DNA of 64,000 nt from Magnetococcales bacterium (GTDB taxonomy: Bacteria > Pseudomonadota > Magnetococcia > Magnetococcales > Magnetaquicoccaceae), in NCBI GenBank assembly GCA_011089965.1, contig JAANAU010000018.1, forward strand, positions 1 through 64,000, read 5' to 3'. The notes beneath the pieces are model-generated. The model was not told the DNA's origin. It did not search any database and saw only the letters and a list, made by a program, of their open reading frames with translations. Made by a program: the position numbers and the translations under genes. Shown piece by piece: positions 12,297 to 21,007 of this stretch (position 1 is the first letter of the stretch; each line of letters opens with the position of its first letter).

Positions 12297-13376
12297 TTAT
12301 TTTGTCCCGATTCTCTCATACCACGCCCGGGATGCCAGGGTGATCCGTACCACGGAGAGCATCACCGGCACCTCCACGAGTACGCCGACCACCGTAGCCA
12401 AGGCAGCGCCGGAGTTGAAACCAAACAGACCAATGGCCGTGGCAACCGCCAGTTCAAAGAAATTGCTGGCTCCGATCAAAGCCGAAGGCGCAGCCACGCA
12501 GTGGGCTACACCCAGCTTGCCGTTGAGCCAATAGGCCAGACCGGCATTGAAATAGACTTGAATCAGGATTGGTACTGCCAACAACACGATGACCATGGGC
12601 TGGGTCAGAATCTGTTCGCCCTGGAACCCGAACAGAAGAACCAAGGTGGCCAGCAAGGCACTCAGTGACATGGGATGCAGGGTTTTCAGAACGGCATCCA
12701 ACCTCTGTTGGCCCCCCTGTGCCAGCAGAGAGAGCCGCCAGAGTTGCGCCACTACCACCGGGATGACGATGAACAGTCCCACGGACAACAACAAGGTCTC
12801 CCATGGCACGGTGATGGCCGACAGGCCAAGCAGCAATCCCACAACCGGGGCAAAGGCAAACACCATGATCAGGTCATTCAGGGCGACCTGGCTTAACGTG
12901 AAATGGGGTTCGCCATCGGTCAGATGGCTCCAGACAAATACCATGGCCGTACATGGAGCAGCAGCCAGAATGATCAATCCGGCAATGTAGGAGTCGATTT
13001 GTGCGGCTGGCAGCCAGGGTCGAAACAGTTGACCCACGAACAGCCAACCCAATAATGCCATGGAGAAGGGCTTGACACCCCAGTTGATGAACAGCGTGAC
13101 TCCCACCCCTTTCCAATGCTCCCGCACCTGATGCAGTGCCCGGAAATCGATTTTCAGAAGCATCGGGATGATCATCAACCAGATCAGCAACGCTACCGGC
13201 AGATTGACCTGCGCAACTTCCAGACTGCCGATGAATTGAAAGGGAGCAGGGGCGGCATGTCCCAGGAGCACTCCGGCAAGGATGCACAATCCCACCCATA
13301 AAGAGAGCCAACGCTCGAAAAAACCCATTTTTGCGCCCAGTGTCTGACGGGCAGTTACCGTACATTGTTCACTCAT
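12297..13376 (-). CDS. acr3: Arsenite efflux transporter, ACR3 family
   Basis: Inner-membrane arsenite/proton antiporter of 359 residues with about ten hydrophobic segments. ACR3 hallmarks are present: FINWGVKPFSMALLGW, and AAAPCTAMVFVWSHL with the essential Cys in the middle membrane region, then LNDLIMVFAFAPVV. An upstream in-frame start at 13418 exists, but MSEQCTV at 13376 is the usual N-terminus. It overlaps arsC by 8 bp, so arsenate reduction and arsenite export are translationally linked. Confidence 0.93.
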   Translation of the reverse strand: MSEQCTVTARQTLGAKMGFFERWLSLWVGLCILAGVLLGHAAPAPFQFIGSLEVAQVNLPVALLIWLMIIPMLLKIDFRALHQVREHWKGVGVTLFINWGVKPFSMALLGWLFVGQLFRPWLPAAQIDSYIAGLIILAAAPCTAMVFVWSHLTDGEPHFTLSQVALNDLIMVFAFAPVVGLLLGLSAITVPWETLLLSVGLFIVIPVVVAQLWRLSLLAQGGQQRLDAVLKTLHPMSLSALLATLVLLFGFQGEQILTQPMVIVLLAVPILIQVYFNAGLAYWLNGKLGVAHCVAAPSALIGASNFFELAVATAIGLFGFNSGAALATVVGVLVEVPVMLSVVRITLASRAWYERIGTK

Positions 13377-13908
13377 GATTTGATTTTCCCTCGTCATCTT
13401 GTTCATCCATATGACCAATCCGATCCAACTCTTGTTTCAATGTCCGGGCATCCAGAGTGGCCAATGGCAGATCCAGAAAGCGTTGAATGCGGCGGCGTAA
13501 TTTTATTGCCACTTGCATAAACAGATCCAATGCTGCTTCCGGGGGTTGTCCGGCAGCAAGTGCGCCAGGCTCTTCCACACCCCAATGGGCCTTGAGTGGT
13601 CCACCTGGCCAAATCGGACACATTTCGCCAGCTGCCTGATCACATACCGTCACCACCAGATCCATGGCGGGAGCAGCTGGTTGTGCGAATTCATCCCAGT
13701 TCTTGCTGCGCAGGTTGTTTGTCGGTATGTTCCAATGATCCAATACGGCCAGGGCCATGGATTGGATCTGGCCACTGGGGTGACTTCCGGCAGAATAACC
13801 GCGTACCCTTCCTGTCCCCCAATGGTTGAGCATGGCTTCAGCCATGATGCTGCGGGCAGAGTTGTGGGTGCATAAAAATAATACATGCAATGTGGTGGAT
13901 CCGGACAT
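13369..13908 (-). CDS. arsC: Arsenate reductase, LMW-phosphatase (thioredoxin-linked) type
   Basis: Cytosolic reduction of arsenate to arsenite. The low-molecular-weight phosphatase P-loop CTHNSARS starts at Cys13, and the two further redox cysteines are at about 89 and 97 (VCDQAAGEMCPIW), which points to the thioredoxin-coupled class. At 179 residues it is longer than the usual 130-140 because of a C-terminal charged extension that overlaps the acr3 start. AGGAGG precedes the ATG at ideal spacing, and a sigma-70-like promoter lies 35-70 bp upstream. Confidence 0.92.
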   Translation of the reverse strand: MSGSTTLHVLFLCTHNSARSIMAEAMLNHWGTGRVRGYSAGSHPSGQIQSMALAVLDHWNIPTNNLRSKNWDEFAQPAAPAMDLVVTVCDQAAGEMCPIWPGGPLKAHWGVEEPGALAAGQPPEAALDLFMQVAIKLRRRIQRFLDLPLATLDARTLKQELDRIGHMDEQDDEGKSNHE

Positions 13909-13949
13909 GTCGCCTCCTGTAGATACTTTGTTAAATATATGTTAATCTA

Positions 13950-13978
13950 AATATACATCTTGACATACATGCTGTCAA
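13950..13978 (-). promoter_or_regulatory. Promoter of arsC-acr3
   Basis: On the minus strand TTGACA (13978-13973) is a perfect -35 box and TATATT (13955-13950) a near-perfect -10 box, 17 bases apart. The predicted start near 13943 gives a leader of about 35 bases before arsC. The -35 box is one arm of the shared palindrome. Confidence 0.75.
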
Positions 13979-13979
13979 G
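13959..13979. promoter_or_regulatory. Palindromic operator shared by divergent arsenic promoters
   Basis: CTTGACA, 7 bases, TGTCAAG: a perfect 7-bp inverted repeat whose two arms are the -35 boxes of the two divergent promoters. A dimeric repressor bound here would block both directions. A second, wider inverted repeat, AATATATG (13934-13941) with CATATATT (13980-13987), flanks it. An ArsR-type regulator is the natural candidate, but no arsR gene is in the window. Confidence 0.6.
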
Positions 13980-13987
13980 CATATATT
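13960..13987 (+). promoter_or_regulatory. Promoter of gapdh-arsJ
   Basis: TTGACA at 13960-13965 and TATATT at 13982-13987 are separated by 16 bases, matching the sigma-70 consensus in 11 of 12 positions. The start predicted near 13994 gives a leader of about 40 bases with GAGGAG ahead of the gapdh ATG. Confidence 0.75.
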
Positions 13988-14034
13988 CTGATCTTGTGCA
14001 TTTCACCATCCACATTGGCATTGAGGAGAGAGTC

Positions 14035-15048
14035 ATGGCGATTCGTGTGGGCATCAACGGTTTTGGACGCATGGGGCGGTTGGGATTGCGGGCAGCCTGG
14101 GGTCGGTTGCCGGAGTTGGAGTTTGTGCATGTCAACGAGATTCTGGGGGATGCGACCTGTGCTGCGCATTTGTTGAAATATGATTCGGTGCATGGTCGTT
14201 GGGAGCGTGAGGTGACTTCGGATGGGACCGGGATCATCGTGGATGGAAAGCGTTTGGGCTATTCCATGTCTGCCACGGTGGGTGGTGTGGACTGGAAGGG
14301 GTTGGGTGTGGATCTGGTACTGGAGTGTACTGGAAAATTCAAGAGCATGGCGGCCTTGCAACCCTATTTTGACAGCGGGGTCAGGAAAGTGGTGGTGGCC
14401 TGTCCGGTCAAGGAGAGCCAGGCGTTGAACGTGGTGGTGGGGGTCAATCATGATCGGTATGATGCAGCCAACCATCATGTTGTGACGGCTGCTTCCTGTA
14501 CCACCAACTGCCTGGCTCCGGTGGTCAAGGTGATCCTGGAAAAGATTGGCATTGTGCGGGGATCCATGACCACCATTCATAATATCACAAATACTCAAAC
14601 CATCATCGACTTGGGTCACAAGGATTTGCGTCGGGCACGGGCCAACTCTCTGTCGCTGATTCCAACGACCACTGGTTCGGCCAAGGCGATCACGCAGATC
14701 TTTCCGGAGTTGACCGGCAAGATCAATGGTACTGCCGTACGGGTTCCTCTGCTCAATGCTTCGCTTACCGATATGGTGTTTGAAACCCCCAGATCAACCA
14801 CTGTGGAAGAGGTCAATGGTCATCTCAAAGAGGCAGCCCAGGGAGAGTTGCGCGGCATTCTGGGTTACGAGGAGTTGCCTTTGGTCTCCATCGACTATAA
14901 CAACGATACCCGTTCTTCGATTGTCGATGCCCTTTCCACCATGGTGATCGATGGGACGCATGTCAAGATCATGTCCTGGTATGACAACGAAGTGGGTTAT
15001 GCCAACCGACTGGTGGAGTTGGCTGCCCAGGTGGCGCGTTCTTTGTAA
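14035..15048 (+). CDS. gapdh: Arsenic-island glyceraldehyde-3-phosphate dehydrogenase
   Basis: GAPDH of 337 residues with the NAD-binding start [15 protein letters not shown] and the catalytic Cys at about 155 in [11 protein letters not shown]. In arsenic islands this paralogue makes 1-arseno-3-phosphoglycerate from arsenate and glyceraldehyde 3-phosphate. Immediate linkage to arsJ and divergence from arsC-acr3 support that role over glycolysis. The frame opens at 13960, but the ATG at 14035 has GAGGAGAG before it and gives the conserved N-terminus. Confidence 0.9.
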   Translation: MAIRVGINGFGRMGRLGLRAAWGRLPELEFVHVNEILGDATCAAHLLKYDSVHGRWEREVTSDGTGIIVDGKRLGYSMSATVGGVDWKGLGVDLVLECTGKFKSMAALQPYFDSGVRKVVVACPVKESQALNVVVGVNHDRYDAANHHVVTAASCTTNCLAPVVKVILEKIGIVRGSMTTIHNITNTQTIIDLGHKDLRRARANSLSLIPTTTGSAKAITQIFPELTGKINGTAVRVPLLNASLTDMVFETPRSTTVEEVNGHLKEAAQGELRGILGYEELPLVSIDYNNDTRSSIVDALSTMVIDGTHVKIMSWYDNEVGYANRLVELAAQVARSL

Positions 15049-15075
15049 TCTTGTCCGCCATCCATTCCACATGCC

Positions 15076-15092
15076 GGAGGGCTATGCCCTCC
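15076..15092. other. Intra-operon hairpin between gapdh and arsJ
   Basis: GGAGGGC and GCCCTCC pair perfectly around a TAT loop, with no T run after. It may tune arsJ expression or protect the gapdh message. Confidence 0.4.
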
Positions 15093-15117
15093 CTTATCTG
15101 TTCGGCACGAGGTGATC

Positions 15118-16344
15118 ATGACCACGGAATCGACTTCCACGCTGGGTTTTCGCGTCTATTTGATCATAACATTGGCCTATTGGGCCTTCACGTTGACCGA
15201 TGGCGCCATCCATATGTTGGTGGTACTGCATTTTCACAACCTGGGATTCAGTCCGATAGCCATCGCTTTTCTGTTTCTCTTTTATGAGATTTTCGGGATT
15301 CTTACCAATGCCGTTGGCGGCTGGATCGCAGGTCGAATCGGCCTGAACCAGACCATGATCATCGGAGGAATGATGCAGGTGTTTGCTTTGGGCATGCTTG
15401 CCATGGATCCTTCCTGGTTGACGGTTGCCTATGTCATGACCGCCATGGCCCTGTCCGGTATTGCCAAGGACTTGAACAAGATGAGTGCCAAGGCCGGGGT
15501 CAAGTTGGTCACACCCAAAGGAGGAGATGCCGAGTCCAGATTGTTCAAATGGGCAGCTGTGCTGACCGGTTCAAAAAATACGCTTAAAGGGGCGGGATTC
15601 TTTCTGGGGGCATTGTTGCTGCAACTGTTGGGTTTCCAGATTACACTCGCCGCCCTCTCAGGAACCTTGCTGGTGGTTTATCTGCTGACCTGGTGGGCAT
15701 TGCCAGCCAGTATGGGGCTGTCGAAGAGCAAGGCAAAAATCACCCAGATCTTTTCTGCGAATCGGCAGATCAATGTTCTGGCTGCGGCCCGTTTTTTTCT
15801 GTTTGGCGCACGGGATGTCTGGTTTGTGGTGGGACTGCCGGTATTTCTGCAATCGGTCGTGGGATGGAGCCATGTGCAAGTGGGCAGTTTTTTGGCCTTG
15901 TGGGTGGTGTGTTATGGTTTCGTGCAGGCTGGAGCGCCTTTGCTCTTCCGAGGTCGGTGGCATCCAACGGGAGCCATTGCCAGGAATGTGGCTTTCTTGC
16001 TGGCTTTGTTGCCGGCATCCATGGCCCTGGCCCTGAATTACGGTTATGATCCGGCCCTGGCCCTGATGACCGGATTGGCTGCTTTTGGGGTTTTATTTGC
16101 CATCAACTCTTCGGTCCACTCATATCTGATTCTTTCGTATTCCGATCATGACAAGGTGGCCATGAATGTCGGTTTTTATTATAGTGCCAATGCGGCTGGT
16201 CGTCTGACCGGTACTCTCATTTCGGGATGGGCGTTTCAGACTCAGGGGTTGACCGGTTGTCTGTGGTGGTCAGCGGGTTTTGTTTTGTGTGCCGCTTTCT
16301 TGTCTCTTTTCCTGCCCAGGCAGGTGGCAACAACTGAAGAATAA
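15118..16344 (+). CDS. arsJ: Organoarsenical efflux transporter ArsJ (MFS)
   Basis: Major-facilitator protein of 408 residues with about 12 membrane segments. The N-terminal LTDGAIHMLVVLHFHNLGF and the loop SGIAKDLNKMSAKAGVK are typical of ArsJ, which exports the unstable 1-arseno-3-phosphoglycerate made by the neighbouring GAPDH; that product falls apart outside to arsenate. A GTG at 15112 is in frame, but GAGG before the ATG at 15118 fixes the start. The pair gives a route to remove arsenate without reduction, beside the ArsC/Acr3 route. Confidence 0.9.
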   Translation: MTTESTSTLGFRVYLIITLAYWAFTLTDGAIHMLVVLHFHNLGFSPIAIAFLFLFYEIFGILTNAVGGWIAGRIGLNQTMIIGGMMQVFALGMLAMDPSWLTVAYVMTAMALSGIAKDLNKMSAKAGVKLVTPKGGDAESRLFKWAAVLTGSKNTLKGAGFFLGALLLQLLGFQITLAALSGTLLVVYLLTWWALPASMGLSKSKAKITQIFSANRQINVLAAARFFLFGARDVWFVVGLPVFLQSVVGWSHVQVGSFLALWVVCYGFVQAGAPLLFRGRWHPTGAIARNVAFLLALLPASMALALNYGYDPALALMTGLAAFGVLFAINSSVHSYLILSYSDHDKVAMNVGFYYSANAAGRLTGTLISGWAFQTQGLTGCLWWSAGFVLCAAFLSLFLPRQVATTEE

Positions 16345-16397
16345 TCAAGCGGTGCCATAACGGCAACCGTATACATGGAGCAAAAGAGGAGTGACGG

Positions 16398-17543
16398 TCA
16401 TTCTGCCACGTTGCATGCGCTTATGCCTGATATGTGTGACAGGCTTTTAAGCACATCAAGATACTTGTCAATCACGATCTTTTCGTCGAATTCCCGTTCT
16501 ACTTTCTCACGGCCTTTGTGACCCATTCGGGCGCGATCACAGAGCGGGAGTTGCATCATTTGTTCCATTTTTTTTACAAGATCCGGTACATCCTGCATCT
16601 TGCACAGATAACCGTTCACCCCATCATCAACCACATCTCGACACCCGGCTGAATTTGTCGTGATGATTGGTCGGCCAATGGCCGCTGCTTCAAGCAAAGA
16701 TCGCGGTGTACCTTCTGGATAGAATGATGGCAGTACGCAGCAATCGGCATCAGAAATGTAAGGTCGCACATCCGAGGTGGCACCCAGATAGCACACGACA
16801 CCCTCGGCAACCCATGCATTCATCTGGCTTTGTGAAATTGCCGAAGGGTTTTTGACATCGAGGAAACCCAGCAAGCAAAACTCGACATCCGGATATTTGG
16901 GCTTGAGAATCCGTGCAGCTTCGACGAATTCACCAACTCCCTTCTCCCATAGCATGCGCGCAACCAACAAAAATCTGAACGGTGCTTCCCGTTCAGGCAA
17001 AGGAACAACAGAAAATTCTGATAAGTTAACACCTGAACCAGGAAGCCGGTCGGTCAATGCAGATTTCACCAACCCGTTCTGGACGAATAACGTGAGGTTG
17101 CTCTTGTTCTGAAAGAAAACTTTTCGTGATTTTGTAATGGAAAGATGATAAAGTTTTTTGACAAGCATCTGCAACCAGTTTGGTTTGTTGAACACCGTAC
17201 CAAGACCGGCAATATTATTAATTACGGGAATCCGGAGTATGTGGGCCGCCAGTGATCCATAAATATTTGGCTTGATCGTATATCCAAGATAGACATCTGA
17301 TTTTAACAAGAAAAACAATCTAATGAAACGCAGAGTGAGTAACAAGTCTTTGAAGGGGTTGGTACCATTATTATCTATGGGCAATGGATGGAAGCGACAC
17401 CCCAATTTCTCCACGCGCGTAACGTGCTCATCCGGTGGGGCGGCAGCATCCACCTGGTATCCAGAATGGATCATTGCTTGAATCAATCCCGCCCGAAAAT
17501 TGGCTATATTCCATGCGGAATTCGAGGCAATCAAGATGCGCAT
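16398..17543 (-). CDS. GT4-family glycosyltransferase
   Basis: GT-B fold glycosyltransferase of 381 residues, probably acting on a polysaccharide or lipid-linked oligosaccharide at the cytoplasmic membrane. The N-terminal half holds FRAGLIQAMIHSGYQVDAAAP and YTIKPNIYGSLAA; the C-terminal donor domain has LLVARMLWEKGVGEFVEAA and the E-x7-E motif region YPEGTPRSLLEAAAIGRPII. This architecture is common in capsule, O-antigen and exopolysaccharide loci. The gene is visibly AT-richer than its neighbours (for example 17100-17350), which suggests recent acquisition. It lies 84 bp after the small gene upstream and may be the last gene of the rarA transcript. Confidence 0.85.
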   Translation of the reverse strand: MRILIASNSAWNIANFRAGLIQAMIHSGYQVDAAAPPDEHVTRVEKLGCRFHPLPIDNNGTNPFKDLLLTLRFIRLFFLLKSDVYLGYTIKPNIYGSLAAHILRIPVINNIAGLGTVFNKPNWLQMLVKKLYHLSITKSRKVFFQNKSNLTLFVQNGLVKSALTDRLPGSGVNLSEFSVVPLPEREAPFRFLLVARMLWEKGVGEFVEAARILKPKYPDVEFCLLGFLDVKNPSAISQSQMNAWVAEGVVCYLGATSDVRPYISDADCCVLPSFYPEGTPRSLLEAAAIGRPIITTNSAGCRDVVDDGVNGYLCKMQDVPDLVKKMEQMMQLPLCDRARMGHKGREKVEREFDEKIVIDKYLDVLKSLSHISGISACNVAE

Positions 17544-17627
17544 TCAGGTTCCAACCTTGGCAAGAGGGGTACAAATCCGGGCAATGTCATTTTATTCGGA
17601 CAATATCAGGGGGCTCGCATCACACCT

Positions 17628-17831
17628 TCAGGAGGAACGCAAGGTCCGTGCCTTTTCGATGGCGCGCATGACATGGGCCTGGGCAGCATTGAGCAGGGAG
17701 CGGACTGAAGAGCTTTCGACAAACTCTCCCCGTTCATCCCGCTCCAGACGTTCCAGTCCATCGAGCGCCTGTCTGGCTTTGGCGATCTGATCGAGAATCT
17801 CTCCAGAGGTTTTGGCCGGAGTTTTGGACAT
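17628..17831 (-). CDS. Small hypothetical protein (67 aa)
   Basis: Charged helical protein, MSKTPAKTSGEILDQIAK at the start, with an amphipathic heptad-like run over most of its length (IAKARQALDGLERLERDERG) that could form a coiled coil. I do not recognise the family. The frame continues upstream to 17918, but the ATG at 17831 begins the protein-like composition. It follows the small lipoprotein by 26 bp and probably shares the rarA transcript. Confidence 0.6.
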   Translation of the reverse strand: MSKTPAKTSGEILDQIAKARQALDGLERLERDERGEFVESSSVRSLLNAAQAHVMRAIEKARTLRSS

Positions 17832-17857
17832 CGCATGGTTCCGACAAGCAAAAAGGG

Positions 17858-18019
17858 TCAAGGTGAATTGGCGGACTGACGGGCACAGACGCCATGTGAT
17901 CCGTGTTCTTCCAGACATTTGTTCTGTTCCATGGCCCGATACATGGTGCGACCGATTTCGTGGCTTGTGCAGCTTGCGAGCAGCACGACCAGGCCAAGTG
18001 CATACAAACAGATTCGCAT
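17858..18019 (-). CDS. Small lipoprotein (53 aa)
   Basis: Begins MRICLYALGLVVLLASCTSH: a short positive N-region, a hydrophobic core and the lipobox L-A-S-C with the modified Cys at residue 17. The mature part is only about 37 residues, ending SHGVCARQSANSP, with three further features of note: EIGRTMYRAMEQ, NKCLEEHG and a Cys pair that could form a disulfide. AGGAG lies at good spacing in the end of rarA, and the gene starts 3 bp after the rarA stop. The residue after the Cys is Thr, so outer-membrane sorting by Lol is expected. Function unknown. Confidence 0.75.
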   Translation of the reverse strand: MRICLYALGLVVLLASCTSHEIGRTMYRAMEQNKCLEEHGSHGVCARQSANSP

Positions 18020-18022
18020 GGA

Positions 18023-19336
18023 TCAGGACTCCTGGTTCATCTGGCGTTGTTTGAGTTTGTGCCAGTAGTCGAGCCGTTTGGCGATCTCCCGCTCAAATCC
18101 CCGTTCCACCGGTTGATAAAAGGTTTGGCCTGCAAGCGGGGCCGGGAGGTAGTCGGCGGCCACATAACCGGTTTCGTAGTCGTGCGGATAGCGGTACTCC
18201 TGACCATATCCCAAAGTGCGCATCAGTTGGGTGGGTGCATTACGGATGTGCAGGGGTGGACCCAGTGAGCCGGATGAACCGGCACAGACCATGGCACGTT
18301 GAAAGGCAGTATAGACACTGTTGCTTTTGGGAGCTGTGGCCAGATAGATCACCGCCTGAGCCAGAGCCAGCTCCCCCTCCGGGGTACCGAGAAAATGATA
18401 GCTCTCCTTGGCAGCCAGGGCAATGGTCAAGGCCTGGGGGTCGGCATTGCCGATATCTTCGGAGGCAAAACGGATCAGACGCCGGGCAATATAGAGGCCG
18501 TCCTCACCTCCCTGGACCATGCGGGCCAGCCAGTACAAAGCGGCATCCACATCCGAACCCCGCAGGGACTTATGCAACGCCGAGATCAGATTATAATGGG
18601 CTTCACCCAGGCGGTCATGCAAGAGCGCCCGTCGTTCCAGGGTGTGTTGCAGAGCCTCCAGGGTCAGAGTGGCACCAGACTGAATGCTCTTGTGTTGCAG
18701 TTGAACGAACACCTCCAAAAGATTCAATGCATAGCGTGCATCCCCATCTGCCAGAACGGCAATCTGGTGCAACAGACCTGCTTCCATTTGCAGATTCATG
18801 GCTCCCAGACCATGTTCGGAATCCTCCACGGCCCGTTCCAGCAACCGGGTCACTGCCTCTGTATCGAGGGGATGGAGTACCGCCACCCGGCAACGGGACA
18901 AGAGCGCGCCATTCAGAACAAATGAAGGGTTTTCCGTGGTGGCACCGATCAGGGTGATGACCCCCTGTTCGACAAACGGCAGAAACGCGTCCTGTTGTGC
19001 GCGGTTGAAGCGATGGATCTCATCGACGAACAGGATGGTTCCTTTGGGTTGGGCGGCTTTGGCCCGCTCCACCACGGCCCGAACCTCCTTGACGCCGTCG
19101 AGAACCGCGGACAAGCCCTCGAAATGGTGTCGGGTATGGGTGGCAATGATGCGGGCCAGCGTGGTTTTGCCGCTTCCCGGTGGTCCCCACAGAATCAATG
19201 AGGGGATCTGATCCTGTTGGAGAGCTGCCGAAAGCAGTTTGTCCGGGCCGGTCAGATGTTCCTGACCCAACAACGCGCCAAAGTGGCGTGGTCGCATGCG
19301 GTCAGCCAATGGCGGGGTGTGCGGAGTGGTTCCCAT
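18023..19336 (-). CDS. rarA: Replication-associated recombination protein RarA (MgsA)
   Basis: AAA+ ATPase of the clamp-loader superfamily acting at stalled replication forks, 437 residues. Walker A GPPGSGKTTL is near residue 52, Walker B ILFVDEIHRFN near 101, sensor 1 GATTENPSF near 130, and the C-terminal tetramerisation domain includes SLRGSDVDAALYWLARM. Length matches the family. It starts 5 bp after the phosphoglycerol transferase gene and 3 bp before the small lipoprotein, so it sits inside a transcript otherwise devoted to envelope functions. Confidence 0.95.
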   Translation of the reverse strand: MGTTPHTPPLADRMRPRHFGALLGQEHLTGPDKLLSAALQQDQIPSLILWGPPGSGKTTLARIIATHTRHHFEGLSAVLDGVKEVRAVVERAKAAQPKGTILFVDEIHRFNRAQQDAFLPFVEQGVITLIGATTENPSFVLNGALLSRCRVAVLHPLDTEAVTRLLERAVEDSEHGLGAMNLQMEAGLLHQIAVLADGDARYALNLLEVFVQLQHKSIQSGATLTLEALQHTLERRALLHDRLGEAHYNLISALHKSLRGSDVDAALYWLARMVQGGEDGLYIARRLIRFASEDIGNADPQALTIALAAKESYHFLGTPEGELALAQAVIYLATAPKSNSVYTAFQRAMVCAGSSGSLGPPLHIRNAPTQLMRTLGYGQEYRYPHDYETGYVAADYLPAPLAGQTFYQPVERGFEREIAKRLDYWHKLKQRQMNQES

Positions 19337-19341
19337 GATCC

Positions 19342-21003
19342 TTATGGGTGGCGCGATGCCAGGCCCATGATGATGCGATAGTCATCACGCAACTGTTCCT
19401 GGTCCTGGGGATAGCTGAAATTGCAGGGCTTGGTGCGACAGTACTCCTGGTTGGTGACGTAATCCAGAATCATGCGGTAAATGTTGAAATGATAAAAAAT
19501 TTTATGCGTCTCGGCCCGTCCGTTGCGGAACACGATCAGGCGATTGCGGTGAAAGCGATCCACAATTTCAGGTTTCAGATAGCCATACTCTCCATAGGTT
19601 TCAAATCCCCCTTCCAAAGGGGGCAGATGGTCGCTCACCAGAATAATCAGGGATTCCGGATCCAACTGTAGCAACTGTTTCAGGTAGTCGGCCAGAGCCT
19701 TGCTGCGGTAGTAGTGTTGATTGATGATCCGTTCCAGATCCCAGGGCAGTTGGGTGTTTTCAAAGACCGGAGGTCCGATCCGGTTGCCGTATTCAAACGG
19801 GAAGTGCCCATAGACGGTCAGGACATAGTTCAAAAACGGTTTTTTCTCTGCCAAACGTTGTTTGACAAAGGCGAGATTCTGGCTGAACAGATCGCCATCG
19901 AAGAAATATTTATTATCTTGATCATCCCCTTTGGTCAAATAGGTATCCTGAGTGGGGGTGTACTCTTTGGAAAAATAGACAGCATCAAATCCAAGACCTC
20001 GGTAGGCAGGAATGGTATTGAAAAAATCGGGCTTGAAGGCGTTCGAGGCCATGGTGTGGTAGCCCAGCCGATGCAGAATGCGCGGCAGACAATAAGTCTC
20101 GGTTCCGGAGAAAACGTTGAACTCGATTTCGTCGAACTCCTGAAAGGCCGGGACACCGCACAGGATTTCAAATTCAGCCTGCGAGGTATACCCTCCAAAC
20201 ACCGGTGAGATGGAAAAGCCTTGTTTGTTGCCAATCAGAGCGGTCAGATCCGGATGGGTTGGCTTGATCCGTTTGGGGAGATTGGCCAGCAGGGTTGGAT
20301 CCAGAAATCCTTCCATGACGATCATGTGGACGTTGTGTCCATTGGCCCTGGTTGGATTTTCCAGTTCAGGAGGCAGGGTCAGCCGCAGTTTGGCGATGTC
20401 ACGGTATTGATCGATATGACTAAAGGTTTCGCGTCGTTTGGCCTCATTGTAGAGGGCTGTGACCAGGCGACCATTTTTTTCCACGTTGACCACAGTGGCG
20501 TAATGGATCAATTCATAGGAAAGATGTGTAAAAAGCGCAATGTAGCTGGCAGGTGCGAGCGATGGCAACGACAAAACGATCAGGCCCGGAATGGCCAATC
20601 CGACAGCGGTCCAGGAGAAGCGCACGAACAGGATGAGCAGATAGACAAACAGGGCAGCGGTTCCCATCAGCATCAGATTGCCGGTGAAACCCAGCACTCC
20701 GATCAGTTCCGGGAGTTGGTCCAGGTCATTGATTTTGGGAATGCGAAAGAAGCGCAGGAAATAGTAGTCATGGATCAGGTAGAGTCCTGCCAGGGGTAGG
20801 GCGGCCAGCAGGGGTTGCCAACGGGAGGGGCGTATGAACAGATTGAGGAGCCAATAGAGGTAGACCAACAGCGGGATCTCCATTCTCCAGACCCCTTTGG
20901 TCAATTCGATCAACTCGTCTGTGGCTGCCAGATAGAGATACAGCACTCCCATGAAGAGGGTGTAGCGATTGAATACGACTCTTCTGAGTTGTGTCAGGTT
21001 CAT
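19342..21003 (-). CDS. LTA-synthase-like phosphoglycerol transferase (sulfatase fold)
   Basis: Membrane-anchored alkaline-phosphatase-superfamily enzyme of 553 residues. Five hydrophobic segments occupy about residues 10-180. The periplasmic catalytic domain has the metal-binding Glu in VMEGF near residue 233, the nucleophile Thr in FGGYTSQAEFE near 270, TVYGHFPFEYG near 395, and the metal-binding pair in LVSDHLPP near 465. Relatives transfer phosphoglycerol to lipoteichoic acid or, in Gram-negatives (OpgB), to osmoregulated periplasmic glucans. Being 4 bp downstream of a beta-glucan synthase, the second role is the better guess here. Confidence 0.85.
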   Translation of the reverse strand: MNLTQLRRVVFNRYTLFMGVLYLYLAATDELIELTKGVWRMEIPLLVYLYWLLNLFIRPSRWQPLLAALPLAGLYLIHDYYFLRFFRIPKINDLDQLPELIGVLGFTGNLMLMGTAALFVYLLILFVRFSWTAVGLAIPGLIVLSLPSLAPASYIALFTHLSYELIHYATVVNVEKNGRLVTALYNEAKRRETFSHIDQYRDIAKLRLTLPPELENPTRANGHNVHMIVMEGFLDPTLLANLPKRIKPTHPDLTALIGNKQGFSISPVFGGYTSQAEFEILCGVPAFQEFDEIEFNVFSGTETYCLPRILHRLGYHTMASNAFKPDFFNTIPAYRGLGFDAVYFSKEYTPTQDTYLTKGDDQDNKYFFDGDLFSQNLAFVKQRLAEKKPFLNYVLTVYGHFPFEYGNRIGPPVFENTQLPWDLERIINQHYYRSKALADYLKQLLQLDPESLIILVSDHLPPLEGGFETYGEYGYLKPEIVDRFHRNRLIVFRNGRAETHKIFYHFNIYRMILDYVTNQEYCRTKPCNFSYPQDQEQLRDDYRIIMGLASRHP

Positions 21004-21007
21004 GATG

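Noticed and set aside
14035-15048. Glycolytic GAPDH
   Set aside because: Placement between the arsenic promoter and arsJ favours the arsenic-specific paralogue, although the enzyme itself could do both.
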